From positions 13,764,001 through 13,828,000 of the forward strand of contig NC_058158.1 in NCBI RefSeq assembly GCF_020080835.1: a DNA stretch of 64,000 nt, in the 5' to 3' direction. This document shows positions 13,179 to 27,013 of the stretch, one piece after another. The translations under genes and the position numbers were made by a program. This DNA is from Cotesia glomerata (taxonomy: Eukaryota; Arthropoda; Insecta; Hymenoptera; Braconidae). The notes beneath the pieces are model-generated. The model was not told where the DNA came from, did not search any database, and worked only from the letters and a program-made list of their open reading frames with translations. The number at the start of each line of letters is the position of its first letter. Positions within the stretch are counted from its first letter, which is position 1.

Positions 13179-13181
<3 letters not shown>
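10647..13181. other. AT-rich DNA, no gene seen
   Basis: No ORF with recognisable features. A pyrimidine-rich, C-rich stretch at about 12230-12560 (runs of CCCC, CTCTCC, CACCACC) stands out and gives a 79-residue ORF without a domain. It could be a regulatory or untranslated segment, but nothing proves it. Confidence 0.5.

Positions 13182-13244
<63 letters not shown>
13182..13244. repeat. (AT)n microsatellite
   Basis: Pure AT dinucleotide tract of about 31 units. Confidence 0.97.
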
Positions 13245-13249
<5 letters not shown>

Positions 13250-13366
13250 ATAATCGGTATTGTCTCTTCTCTAACTCTCGTAATTCTATACAGATCTCAA
13301 TAAAACGTAAATAAGTATTTATTCTTAGGACGAGGTTAAGTTCTAAGATGAGCCAAATCTGTCGAT

Positions 13367-13704
13367 TAGTTTAGAAATGAGAGCAATTCAAAAATTTTCA
13401 AAAATCGCAAAAAAATTTCACTTTTACCTTATTTCCGTGTAATAACAATGGAACGCGACATCTTATCGGATTTCTGTAAATTGCATTTGAAAGCTTAATT
13501 AATAAGCTTCAATTTGTGTACTTATTTATTTCTCCAAATTAAATAGTTTAGGAATAATAGCAATTCAAAAATTTTCAAAAATCGCAAAAATTTTCACTTT
13601 TACCGTATTTTCGTGTAATTACAATTGAACGTGATATCTTATCAAAATTATATAAATGGTATCTGAAAGCTTATTAAATAAGCTTTAATTTGTGTACCTC
13701 ATTA
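13367..13704. repeat. Two-copy tandem duplication, 177-bp period
   Basis: Unit 1 (13367-13543) and unit 2 (13544-13704) share blocks in the same order: GCAATTCAAAAATTTTCAAA, TTTCACTTTTACC, TTTCGTGTAAT, ATCTTATC, GAAAGCTTA and TTTGTGTAC. Unit 2 is diverged. No coding role. Confidence 0.85.
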
Positions 13705-16485
13705 TCAGTCTAGGCCAAAAATCACCTACTTTCTCAGACAGATTTAATGAAATTTTACTTTTGCATTCGTTTTGACGTCATTGTTGTTTAATCAGACAGA
13801 AATTTATTTTTTTTTTTCGTATGCAACCCTAGTAGTATTTTTATTATTCATCATGAAATCTACTTCCATTTCGGCTGCCGAACGGCCATTTTTTTTTTGG
13901 TCATTAATCTTGAAAAAATAATGTTTTTTTTTTAATAAAAAAAAAATCTCTATCATCTCAGCATTGGCCGAATTGGTTTTAATTATTGTTTACTTAAAAA
14001 TTACCATCGAAATTGATATCAGATAGTGTTTTTATTTTCTTGCAAATTAATTTCAATTTAGTGGATATTAACTCATAGAGAACCCTAGTTTTTAATATGA
14101 CTGATAAGGACGTTGAATGAGTGGCACAGAATATTGAAGCAAAACTTCAAATTTTAAAGGTATCAGTCCTTGCTGTCAGCTCGGAAAGTCAACTTAGTCC
14201 TTCAAATTTAAAATTTTCTCTTATTACCTTACCCAATACATATATTTATATCTTACACTTACAATCTGGATCTTTGAAACTATCAATACTCGAAAATGTG
14301 TTGGATTTTCTTCACATTTCATTGATAGGATAGTTGCATCTAGACAAAGAATTTTGCCGTCGCTAGCAGCACCACTGAAGTCTTGTGGCTCATTACATCA
14401 TATTGGCGCCTGAAATACTGGTAAGAGATGATAGTCTGAGACAAATTATATCTAGCCAGCTTCACTCATGAGTCCATTGACATTACCAAATATAAAACTT
14501 CCATTTTTCAGTCTCGCCTTATCTCATCTTGTGTGAAGTCCAGATTGTGGGCAGCTTACTTATAGACTGACCCATTAGAACAGTATTCTAGTCATTTTAC
14601 TGCTCATACATAACTGGAAAAAATTATAAAAAATAAAAAATAAAATTTTTTTACTAGCAAGAATTAAGATTAGCTGATTACTTTAGAATGTAAGAGAAAA
14701 AAATTCGACAGAGTTGAACAATATTTAAGGAAAAGTTTTGAAACGGAACTTTACATATTTATGACGAATAAAGTAATAGTATAAATTAACAAAAATAGAG
14801 CACTTACGAAATCTTTTTCTTAAGATTTCAAATTATTTTTATAAAAGCTCCAGATTATCAGATGAAGATATAAATTTACATCCTCACAAAAGTGTTTTTT
14901 TTTCTATGTATTCACCGGCAATTTCGTTCTGCGACAGCACAGGCTACCAGTTACATCCTCATGAATCCCCTTTATAGCATCACGTTTACGTTTACGAGTA
15001 CCGCCGCTGACGTTTACGAGCCACCGGCTGACGTACGAGCCACTTGCTGCTCTCTTGCTTTCATATTGCTTATGCTCACGCTTTCTACCAACTCGATTTT
15101 GACCGCTTCTAATTTTTTTCTTATATTTTCTATTAAATTTTATTAATTTCGATTATATTTTTATTTATAAGAAATAAATATTCAAAGAAATTTATCATCT
15201 ATTTTCTTTTTTTTTTAATCTATTTTCGAAAATACACGTTATTGGGTCACACTGATTATTCTTGCTTCTGAAAACTATATTTTACTTCAAGGAAAGTATA
15301 ATTATACTTAAAATGAGGAAATTTGAATTTTCGACAAACAGAAATTGACTTCTGATATTTGTAGCTTGTAAAATAATTTATGTACCGTATAATTGTTCAA
15401 CGCCATGACACCATGAGGTACCATAACGCAACATGACGTAATAAGGTCAAGCTCGGTAGTCTCCTATTTTTCTTGTATGGTCTGTATACCTGGTGTTGCA
15501 AAAATGGAACTATAAATATGCGGCTTGTCCTATATTTTCTCAGATATGCATATTCCTTAAAATTTATGCTTGTCCTTTCCAGTAGCAGCATGAGAATACT
15601 ACCACAAGTTCGTTTATAAAAGTCGCTTCTAATTTTATTCTTATCTCAAAAATTCTTTTGATCTTAAATGGAAGGACTTTCAACTTTAGAAGCATGAAAA
15701 AGAAAACACCCAAAATTTAGTAGTATTGCTATGAATCTGTACTAATTTTTTCAAAGATAATAAAGCCATTAATTTTTGGTACATAATCATTTTTCATAAT
15801 GAGTATTGATTAGATTTAAAATGAATAATAACGTTGACAGACTTTGGATATGATGTTGAATAACAAAGAGATTTTAATGAAGACATGACAGGTAGAATAC
15901 TTAGTTGATTTAACGATGATGAGAAGGGTGTGCTAGACGTATCTATATAAATGATCAAGAATCAAGAATAGTAATTAGTTAGTTGTTAACCAGCATATAG
16001 AACACTAGAAGAACTCCCAGGCATCCTCGTGTCAAGTGGAGACATTATGCGACCTCAAAGATCCGGTGACTTGATCTTGGTCGTTAAATCTGGAATTGTA
16101 TATTGCCGTTCTCGGATTTCAAAACTTCCGAGTGTGTATCGATTTCTCAGATTATTATCATCGATCAGTATGTTTTGAAACGAAACGGCTTGACTTGATA
16201 TCTCAATTGCAAAGTGCGTTTGAGATGATTTATCAAAGAATAAAATAATGATAATAATAAAAATAATAAATATTGAAAGTTTTAATCATCAATGTTCAAT
16301 CGCAAATCGTGAAAAGAATGAATAACAACCGGGTACTGACTTGGAAAAAACTTTGATATTTTCTCAAAGAATTTTTTTCGGTCTGATGGAAAATATAAAT
16401 TTCCCTTAGCAGCAGAGCGTTTCGGGTAAACCAAACAATAGAGTGGCACTGTGGTCGGATTTTATTTATAAAAAATAGAGCGAAC
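13705..16485. other. AT-rich DNA, no gene seen
   Basis: Mostly unassignable. A short GC-richer patch at about 14930-15075 contains repeated TTTACGAG, GAGCCAC and GCTGACGT words. The ORF at 14892-15146 that crosses it has no motif. Confidence 0.5.
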
Positions 16486-16935
16486 GGACTTCCGGAAGCC
16501 ATTCCGTGTAACCGGCCCCTTCCTCGTCCACCCTGGAGTCCCCAAACAACTAGTTCTCTTATCCACCCCCGCTTCACAACTTTACCATCCCCTAGCTTTC
16601 ACTCTAGCTCATTCTTCCCCCTTTTAGTGTGCCAACGGACATCCACAGTCCAGAATCTCGCTCACTCTCTCTCGTTAGCAGCTAGGACTCCCATGATTCA
16701 TTGCCGCCGCGATGGATGATCCATCTCTTCCCCTGGCAACCCCAACCGGCCAGGCCGGACCGGATCCTGGGAGGTTGGATCTACTGAGCAAGAGAGCGCG
16801 AATGAGCTAAAATGCCGAGCGGCGAGAGGAGTTATCCAGTGGGCCGTGTCTAGATCCTCTATACGTGTATACAATCGCGGACGCTGATGCGGCTACATGT
16901 TGACATGCGTTCCATCGAGCTCGTTACTTTTCTAC
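16486..16935. other. GC-rich unique island, possible promoter or 5' exon region
   Basis: About 450 bp are markedly richer in GC and CpG than anything around them. They contain CTCACTCTCTCTCG (GAGA-factor-like on the opposite strand), GCCGCCGCGATGG, a GATGGATGATCCATC palindrome and AACCGGCCAGGCCGGACCGG. No long ORF or repeat copy is present. In AT-rich insect genomes such patches are often promoters or conserved regulatory DNA, but no start site can be fixed. Confidence 0.3.
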
Positions 16936-17140
16936 CATCTCCTGATTTTAATTCTTTGTATCATACCTACATCATTCATATATACACATTTGTACACATA
17001 ATGTATACAATGGAAATTCTAAAGTTTTTTTATATTTCATGAAGTAGTTATATGTTAGTGATTATCTTGATCATCAGATGAAATTTCATACCAAAAATAC
17101 ACGTAAAAATGTTGACGCGATATTCCGTATTATAAGGTAT

Positions 17141-17201
<61 letters not shown>

Positions 17202-17202
17202 C
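17141..17202. repeat. (CAA)n trinucleotide microsatellite
   Basis: About 20 uninterrupted CAA units. The poly-Cys ORF on the minus strand is an artefact of this tract. Confidence 0.97.
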
Positions 17203-17885
17203 GTTTGCCGAGTTTTTTATCTGCACGCAATGAAATTTAGGTATTAATGTAAACCGTAATGTATATACTTATTGTTTATTGGTTGATACTATTAAATTGT
17301 CAATGATTTGGCGCCAATATTACGTTCTGCTGTATTACACGAACAATAACGGCTTATACATTAAATAATTCCCGACAATCAGACTTCACTATTAAATGTA
17401 GTAATTTAACCAGTAATGGTAGATGGCGGTGCACATTTCCGGTAATAAGCATCAAAGTATCATTATTTGAAAGTACATTGCGATAGTAAATTTGTGAAAA
17501 TTCAACTTTTATTAAGACTGTCAAGCCTAAATTTAGCTCCCATTCTTCTTGACGCTACCGATTCTTGTTTATCGTAACTTTATTGACAAGGGACATATTT
17601 CTCATATTTCTTCAAAATTTTTCGACTATTTTTTAAATGGCCATCGATACCGAGTTACCGACACCAGTCAGACACACTGAAACGTTTGTTCATCGTATAT
17701 ATCGCCGGCTCTTAAAAATACGACGAAATATTTTACTTTTCGTACGGCGCTCTGACGACAACGTCCACGGTTGTTGCATACCAAATAATTTTTTTTTCAG
17801 AATACGATCCATACGCGACAAATAAGTAACACAACTTTAAAAAATGCATTTCCATTTATGATCTTTTGATACAAAATACAAAAAT
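17203..17885. other. No gene seen
   Basis: Unique AT-rich sequence. The 62-residue ORF at 17637-17825 is not recognisable. Confidence 0.5.
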
Positions 17886-18179
17886 TGCCCGACTAGAAAT
17901 TTTAATGTAAGACCTATTGGGCCCTCGTTGGGTTTCTTAATAGGGACCCCACATGGGGATGTCACGCAAAGTCCTATGCGGCCCTCATTGGGCAATCCCT
18001 CTCAGGTCCCAATGGGGAAATCCCCATCAGAGCCCAATCTAAATTTTGAAAGAAAAAATATTATGGTTTTCGAAAAGATTAAAAACAATTTAGAACCATA
18101 TACTCATATTATATTATGATCTCGTTAGTAAATTTAATTTGAATTGAAATGAAATCGTTGATAGAAAAAATCCTTGTCG

Positions 18180-18245
18180 TGAGTTGGGCTCGAACTTGCG
18201 TCCTTTGGGTCCTCAGTCCTTGACGTTACCGCTGGTCCAAGCAGG
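18180..18245 (-). other. tRNA-like segment with A- and B-box-like motifs in element a
   Basis: Read on the minus strand, TGGACCAGCGG resembles a Pol III A box and AGTTCGAGCCC a B box (9 of 11 to GGTTCGANTCC). Their spacing is about that of a tRNA. The arms do not fold cleanly, so it is not a functional tRNA. Either a tRNA-derived promoter or a decayed tRNA pseudogene. Confidence 0.45.
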
Positions 18246-19559
18246 AGTGCTGATGAAAAAATTTCCTATCTCGTATACATGAACTTTACCGGTTGACTGA
18301 GACATTATTCATGTTATGTTCAAGCTTTAAGAAATTGTTTTTTTTTTTTTTTTTTATTTATTCACTTTACTGACGTGAAAATAAAATTTTTGTATAAATT
18401 AAATAAAAAATTTAAAAATAAAAACGACTGAAAATGTAAAAAATTGAAAAATCAAAAATAAAATTCCTTAAAAATATCCGATTAAATTTGGAATCCCCCT
18501 TATACTAACACAAAAATTTTTTTTTTTAAATTAAAATTTTTTTGAAATGCAAGTTATTTTTTAAAATTTTATTGTATGGATAAAAATTTAATTATGAAAA
18601 AGTTTAATTTTTTTTACAATATAAATTCTTTTGCAAATGTGAATCCTCAAAAGTTGGATATTTTTCAAAAATTGAATTCTTACATACTAACAATACTAAT
18701 AATAATAATGTTTTCTCACTTTGAGAAAATTTTTCTCTTGAATATTTGATACCCATTTTATATTATTTTAGCGTGCAATTATACATATTAAATGAAAAAA
18801 AAAAGATTCAATATTATATGATCTTCCCATTTGACATGTTGATCATTAAAAATATTAATGAAAATTTACTTCTATCGAGATATTTAATTTTTTGGAGCAA
18901 GAGACTAAATTTTTTCAAAACAAGATTTTCTTAACTTAAGTAAATTTTCTTCGATCAAGATACTTATTTCTTTAATAAGCAAGAAAATTAATTTTATTGG
19001 AATAAGTGAAATTTCTTGTGCCAAAAAAAAATTTTTTTTTCGCTCAAGAAAATAATTAGGAAGAAAAATATTTTCTTGGCTCAAGTGAACCTTTTTTTTC
19101 TGTGGAGTACTTGAATTTAATCTGGAATTGATCCCAAATTAATCTAGAATAACTCCGCTAAAAAAACTCCGGATTCACTCTACACGCAAATTGTTTAATT
19201 ACTTTACACCAAAACTCCGAGTAATGGGATTAAATTTTAATTTGGATTAAGATTTACTCCGAATTCATCCCGATTTTTTAGAATGTATTTTTAATCTCGT
19301 AAAATTAAATTTTTCAAAATATAAAGTTATGTAAAATTTGATAAATCTAAATTTTGTAGTTTTTATTTAACAATGTTGGATGAATTTTTTTCCTAATTAT
19401 TTTCTATACTTAACGGCTAATTTTTATTTTTATTTCTAATTAATTTACAATAAATATATGCTAAGAATATAAGCTCACCAGATCTTTGGGTGATTGATTT
19501 TTTATATAAATAAACGATTTTCTAAATTTAAAGATTATTTATTCATGTATCTACTCTCA

Positions 19560-19980
19560 GGTTGGGTTATTCCAATTGGATCCTACTACGAGCCCAGTTA
19601 GGAAAACCCATCGATGCCTTATTTACATTACGTTGGGAAACTCCTCTTCGTTCCCACACCGATCCCACTTAGGAAAACTTAGCAATTTTATTTTTATTTT
19701 TCGTTGGGTTATCTCTCTTAGATCCCACGCAGTTCCCATTAAGGAAAATTTAGAAATTTTATTTTTTTTCCGTTGGGTCATCTCTCTTAGGTCCCACACA
19801 GGACCCTATTGGGAAAAACTGAATAAAAATTTTTAATTTTACGTTGGGATTTCCCATTTAGGTCCCACACAGGGCCCTATTGGGAAAAACTGAATAAAAA
19901 TTTTTATTTTTACGTTGGAATTGCCCAATTGGGGGCGAATTAGGCCCTTATAGGGATTTCCCAATTGGGCGTGCCTCTTC
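19560..19980. repeat. Tandem array, 70-bp period, in element a
   Basis: CGTTGGG recurs at about 19631, 19702, 19771, 19842 and 19912 (intervals 69-71), each followed by a TAGGTCCCAC-like block and a GGGAAAAACT-like block. Later units are more alike than early ones. This is the right arm of element a. Confidence 0.85.
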
Positions 19981-20314
19981 GGGACCCAATCAGGTCCAGA
20001 TGTATACGCTGGGTAATCCCAAAGTAGTTTCTAGTCGGGTGTTTTCTCAAACGTTTAAGGTGTTCTGATGTTTTTAAATCGTCTATGAAAATCTGTTAAT
20101 TCTTGATTATAGTTATGCAATCTTCATTAAAAGTCAGCTAGATGAGAAAATTTTTCGAGCTTATTTAATTTTTGAATGTTTTTAAAACCATACAAACTTT
20201 TATTTCCTTCATTTTTGATCCATTTTTTCTAAATCTAACATTTTATCCGTCATAAATTATAATTATCTGTATTTACAAAGTTTTAAGTCGATATTTTGAT
20301 TTTTAGGGGTTATC

Positions 20315-20508
20315 CACATAGTAAAAAATTTTTTGTCATTGTGTAAAGTGTAAAAATGTTTGTGTAGAATTTAACATTTTAGTGTATAGAATTTAACATT
20401 TTAATATGTTAATTCAACACAATAGAGTGTTGATTCAACACAAATTGTGTAAAAAAAGTCATCAACACAAATTTTTGTGTTAAATTTGACGAAAAATTTT
20501 TTACTGTG
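20315..20508. mobile_element. Short foldback MITE (TGTGTTAAATTTAACAC words)
   Basis: Inverted ends: the left has AGTAAAAAATTTTTTGTCA and the right has GACGAAAAATTTTTTACTGTG. The interior repeats AACACA, TGTGTTGA and AATTTAACATTTTA words. About 194 bp. A similar solo end (AAAATTTTTTACTGTGTA) occurs at about 37650-37668. Confidence 0.75.
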
Positions 20509-21612
20509 CAGGAACTTTTTAATTTCCAAAGCACAATGAATTTAGATGAGTTAAATCTAAAATTTTATAAATATTCACGCTTTCTATTTACTGCTAAAAG
20601 ATTTAAAGTATAGTACTTTGAAAAATTTAAAAATTGGAAGCTATTCTCCAAAAATTTTTAATCGAGCTGATTTTTGGAAAAAGTTCTTAGATTTAGAAGA
20701 ATTAACAGGAATATTTCCATTGTTGATCAAAGATAAGTCATTCTTCTGCACTACTTTATAGTATAAGTATATGAAAATCAATTACTTAATTATCATAATT
20801 ACGTAATAGGTTATAGTCGTAGATCAGTAATGGCTTTCGTTAAAAAATACACATGAACAGTGAATTTTAAATACATTGTGATATTTATTAAAAATAGATT
20901 TATGTATTCACCCGGTAATAAAACATAAATCATATTATCTCTATATACAAGAAAGTTTTATATTCATGACATAAAGAAATTGCTTCTTCATATTTCTTCC
21001 GGAAATGAGAGCCTCTGTCTTTGTATATATATATTTATATGCCCAGAGTATATTTAAGATTTTCTAACCGGCGGCAACAACTACAGCATCAGGTATACGT
21101 AAGCACTGTGTAGCTTTAAGTTTTGCACATATGAAAATGATTAATACGTAGAAAATTCAATCATTAAAATGTTTTCGCAATTAGAATTATTAATTATTTT
21201 TATCATGTTTCAAGGTGAGAAAATAATTTGTAAATGGCCATGAGCCATTTAGCACTCTTTTAATGATTTTAGTTAATGTTATGAAAAATTATCTATTAAA
21301 AATAACATATATTAAAATTTTAATAACTTACTATAATTAGACCATAAACATGTAATATAGTTTGCGATAGAAGTAAATCAAATTTGTTTTTAAGAAATAA
21401 TATTCATATTATAACAATGTAAACTTCATATATAGCTTCATACTCATAACTTATTAAAACCTTAAGCGATTTTTTGTTCATTTTATTTTATTTATTTTTA
21501 AATTATTCGTAATACAGCTATTATATACACATAAGCAGTATAACTATAGTCGAATATTAATTAAAAATTGTATTTTAATAAGCAAAAAATTACATTCGAA
21601 TAGTATACTAAT
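20509..21612. other. AT-rich DNA, no gene seen
   Basis: No coding or repeat feature recognised. It runs up to dispersed repeat copy C. Confidence 0.5.
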
Positions 21613-22590
<978 letters not shown>

Positions 22591-24547
22591 ATAAAGGCAA
22601 TCCTAAGTTAAAAAGTTATTTCAAAATGAATGATGGAGATGGAATAAATATTGGAAAAGAAAGTATGGTGAAAAAAGACGCCATTGCCATTGCCGACGGC
22701 CAATACGTATGGAAGAAACCGGTCCACCATTGAAACGCGTCTTATACATCTCCGATCTTAAAAGATTTCATATTTCGATAAAATTTTGCTAAATCTTCAA
22801 ACAACAATAAAAAATATTCGTTTAATACTTCCTTTCTTGAAATAACTTCACACATAATTTTTGTTTTTATTGGACTATATTAAACTATTTTAAGAATCAT
22901 TAGTTTTCAACCGCGATAAAAATGATTCCAGAATAAAATATACTTCGTTAAATTATAGCCTGAAGTGTGGCATAAAGTTATTTATTTTCTATTGTCTTTA
23001 AATTAGTCTGGTGTTCTTTTACTTAGTGTAGTGAAAAAGTTACAATTTATAAAAACACTGAAAACTTTTTAAATGTTTAAAATTTATTAAAAATTTTATG
23101 TCTAGAATCAAATTAATTTTTAATTTAAATTTTATAATTGGGAGAAATTAACAGAGCAATCAATAGTGTTAAAATTAAAGTTCCAACAGTGGAAAATTGA
23201 TAACTATGAATTTTACGACCAAAATATACCCCGAAAATTTATTACTTATCAATTTTTTACGTCAAATGTAAAATTAACTTAAAATTTACTAATTAACTGC
23301 AAACGTATGTGCTTTTTTTGATTTAAATTTACTTGATACTGACCGTTATCGAATCTTATTACTTTGAAATCATATTTTGAATAAAACCGTATTGTAATTT
23401 TTTTTGTTTTTTTTTTTTTAAGACATTTATCTTGCTCAGGGTCAATGTTAAGGATTAAATATTAAATATTGTATGTTTTATTCATAATTATTTTTTTATT
23501 CTTAAATTGATAATTTCGTATTTTTCTATGCACCAATATCACTGATTGCATGCATTTATATATCGTTGAGGTGATGAATCCACGTCATTTTGTCTCATAA
23601 ATCATGTCTCGCAGACAAAAGCATCTGCTCAGTGATAATGTATCTGACAAAAATATCTCGAGACAAAATGATCTCAACTGAAACTCATCTTTAACAACAG
23701 TGTTTTCCCCAAAAGTTGTCCGAATGGACAATCAGACACTAATCAAAAAATTAAGTTAACTTAATAGAAAAAATCTTGGACCAAGAAAATCATTTCGGAA
23801 AAATAAATAGCCTTGAATTGAATAAAAAAATTATTTAATCAAATCAAGTTTACTTAAACCAACAAACATTTCTAAATTCAGATTCAGGCGAATGTATAAT
23901 TTTTTAAATTAATACATTCTTTACTAAAAATGATAATATAACCTATTAAAGTGTTAGCACTTACAGGATAAATATTAAATTTTCTACTATTATGCATAAA
24001 TCATATTAATTTTTTTTTATTTATTTTTTTTAGAATAGTGAGAAAACGATGAAAGAATATTAAGAATAAGAACTTTCAATTAAAAATATTATATGTTTAT
24101 TTTTAGGATAAAAAAAGTAAAAGCGTTGTACTCCATTAGAATGATAAATTAATCTAATAATTTTATTCTGTTTACATAAACATTCACAACGCATCAATGT
24201 TAACATTTTAAAATTTTTTTCTGCGTTAGCTATTAATTCAATGCTTCAATAGCAGAGTACATGTGCTCAACATAAACAAAGCTCTTTATAAAAATTGATA
24301 TCGCTACCTGTTTTAGCAAAACATTGATCAGATAATAAATATTTTTCAAAATTATTAGTATATTCTGAGTGATAGTCAAAGTAAAAATAATCTGGATCGA
24401 GTGATTCACGTGATAAAAGCATTCAAAATTCTTATGACCCAAATGTTTTATAACAGTAATTTTTATTAATCTTGAAGAAAAAATGAAAAAAAAAAAAAAA
24501 AAAGAAAAAAAAAGACAATAACTCATATTTGAATCTACGAAACGCTA
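22591..24547. other. AT-rich DNA, no gene seen
   Basis: No gene. An A-run lies at about 24486-24502. Weak AAGTTAACTTAA and CTTGGACCAAGAAAA words at about 23745-23870 hint at a decayed foldback of the TCAAG family. Confidence 0.45.
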
Positions 24548-25750
24548 TACACTATAAAAAAAAAAAACCGGGGTAAGTCCAAAGCGGTGTAGGTGTTAAA
24601 ATTTGCGGTGTTAAATTCCAACATCGAAAGCGGTGTTAAAATAACACCGCTGCCGGTGTAAATATTTTTTTCCAGTGTTAAAGCGGTGTTAAAATATTTT
24701 TTGATGTTGAAGATATTTTACTCTGTGAATACTTTTATTCACTAAATTACTACTATTGGGCAGTATATTCATTAATTCATAAAACTATTAATTATTGAAA
24801 GGGAAGGTGTAAAATTGTATATCTTTTAAACAAAGTCTGTATTACATAGGTAACAATTTAAATAACTACAAACCGAAATTAAAATTTGTTTTGGTAATAC
24901 TCATAGACTTTTTATATTTTTTTATGTCATACATTTTTTTCTTAACTTTTATAGGCACAATTTTGTTTATTTCAGTAAAAAATCATAAAAATTACACCGG
25001 CCCACAAAAAAAAGTGGTCTGTACTTTTGACCGGACCTACCTATATTAAAGTATTTTGACGTGCTGAATCCGAATCTGAAGTCAGTTTTGCCCGCACACC
25101 CTCAAAATTATGAGTAAAATGCAAAAAACCCCAAAAAAGGCAAATAATTGCGAAAAACTGCAGTCATCGTTCTCTTCATTCTACTTATACTTCATTTTTT
25201 ATAGATTTAAAAATTTTGTGAATATTTCAATTCTAAGATCATATTTCATCCATTAAAATGCACCTGAGTCATTAACAATCGTGATTAATAGATTTTTTTC
25301 TCATATTTAAAACTGCAATTTTCTCGATTTTTTTTATTATTTGAGATTTTTTTTAATTTTAAAACGTCAATAGGGCAAGAAAACTTCAGATTCAAATTCA
25401 GTGGAACAAAGTACATAAAAATCATACTCAATCTGAATCCAAAAAATTTTTTTCATCTCGATAATTTCGATTTTTCATTTCTTGCCTTTTTTTCGGTTTT
25501 TTGCAATTTTTTCAAATTTTGACGGATCAAGGGGCTACTTAACGTTTAGATTTAGATTCAGTGAATTGACGTACATGAAAATCATACTTGATCTGGGTTC
25601 ACAAAAATTTATTTATCGCTGTGACTGCAGTTTTTCGCAATTTTTTGCTTTTTTTTGGGTTTTTTTTTTGCATTTTACTCATAATTTTGAGGGTGTACAG
25701 GCAAAACTGACTTCAGATTCGGATTTAGCGCGTCAAAATACATAAAGATA

Positions 25751-27013
25751 CACGGAGAAAAAAATTTTGCTATAGGAACTCTATAGTAGTTAGTTAGTTG
25801 TAAAAAGTTCCAGTAGGTTAACGTATTCTTATGGTAACAATACCGTTTGGCTCCTGCAACTCTACATTGTTGAGCTCTGAGAGCTAAACGTTATTTACCT
25901 CTCACAACTCTACAGGATCGTTCTAAGACTATAACAAATTTTTGGCAGTCTGATTAATAATTTTTTTTACGATTTAGCATTGATAATTTAATAAATAAAT
26001 GCGACAGAACGAATTTATATTGCCAACAATAATTGTATATGACAAATAAGAATAGTATTATAATAGAAATAAAATAATAATAGAACTTATATTACAAATA
26101 AAAATTATTTGTAAAATAAAAAAATGGTCGTCACAAAATTATCTTATTTTCTTGATTATATTAATAAATATTGGACATAAAATCACTACCGTATATGCAC
26201 AAGAAAAGATAAATAAACGAAAACGAATTTTATTTTGTGTTAAATGGGGTCTTTTGAATATATTCCGATAACTTATTACTTATCACAATATGTTCAACTA
26301 ATAAATTAAATTAACAGTCACTGCAAATGAACCTTGAAAAACCACAAATACAAAACTGTTTTAACGAAATTCAATTTGACAAAAAAAAAATCTATTTCCT
26401 TAAATAAATAAATTGGGAACTTAATTGTCCTCATATATTTTTAATAATATGGATTAGTAACAAAATAATTCTGTTTGTCATTTTAGAAGGTTATGAAATA
26501 TGTCAGCGCACTTTACTACTGCGCAAAGTAGAGCGCTCCCAACTATACCGTTTGGCTCTGAGAACAATCCCGTAGAGCTCTGAGAGCTCAACAACATTGA
26601 GTTATCAGAACTAAATAACATTTTGTTACTGTAACTCTACAACGAACAGTAAACTGCGTATAGTTGTGGTAACTCTACAGTTACGTTACCAGAACGAAAT
26701 TTTTTTTTCCGTGTGGAAACTTAATTGTCCTCATATATTTTTAATAATATGGATGAGTAACAAAATAATTCTGTTTGTCATTTTAGAATGTTATGAAATA
26801 TGTCAGCGCACTCTACTACTGCGCAACGTAGGGCGCTCCCAACTATACCGTTTGGCTCTGAGAACAATCCCGTAGAGCTCTGAGAGCTCAACAACATTGA
26901 GTTATTAGAACTAAATAACATTATGTTACTGTAACTCTACAACGAATAGTAAACCGTGTGTAGTTGTGGTAACTCTACAGTTAGGTTACCAGAACGAAAT
27001 TTTTTTTTCCGTG
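25751..27013. mobile_element. CACGGAGAAAAAAATTTT element, third nesting level
   Basis: Ends CACGGAGAAAAAAATTTTG and AAATTTTTTTTTCCGTG are inverted, with TA flanks (25749-25750 and 27014-27015). The paralogous empty site at about 58441-58458 lacks it, proving insertion. The interior uses GAGCTCTGAGAGCT, AACTCTACA and TGTTACTGTAACTC words. Part of the core (25980-26260) resembles 40310-40560 and 61690-61800. No coding region. Confidence 0.9.
26417..27013. repeat. Tandem duplication of the right end, 298-bp period
   Basis: Unit 1 (26417-26714) and unit 2 (26715-27013) are near-identical, from GGAACTTAATTGTCCTCATA to the terminal TTTTTTTTCCGTGT. The element therefore has an internal copy of its own terminus at 26701-26714. 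Confidence 0.92.

Larger units (their letters stand above)
17888..20039. mobile_element. CCCG-terminus foldback element a (GGGACC/TTGGG words)
   Basis: Starts CCCGACTAGAAATTT and ends AGTTTCTAGTCGGG. TG flanks both ends (17886-17887 and 20040-20041), giving a 2-bp target duplication. The left (17900-18045) and right (19560-20030) parts are full of GGGACCC, TTGGGAA and TAGGTCCCA words in opposite senses. The AT-rich core holds a tRNA-like segment (18180-18245) and a region of TCTTGAG/CTCAAGA words (about 18715-19105) that looks like another inserted foldback. No transposase is seen. No known superfamily is assigned. Confidence 0.8.

Noticed and set aside
17048..17230. Poly-Cys ORF on the minus strand
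   Set aside because: Produced by the (CAA)n microsatellite.
17888..20039. Helitron for the CCCG elements
   Set aside because: Helitrons lack terminal inverted repeats and target duplications and end CTRR after a hairpin. These have clear inverted ends and 2-bp duplications.
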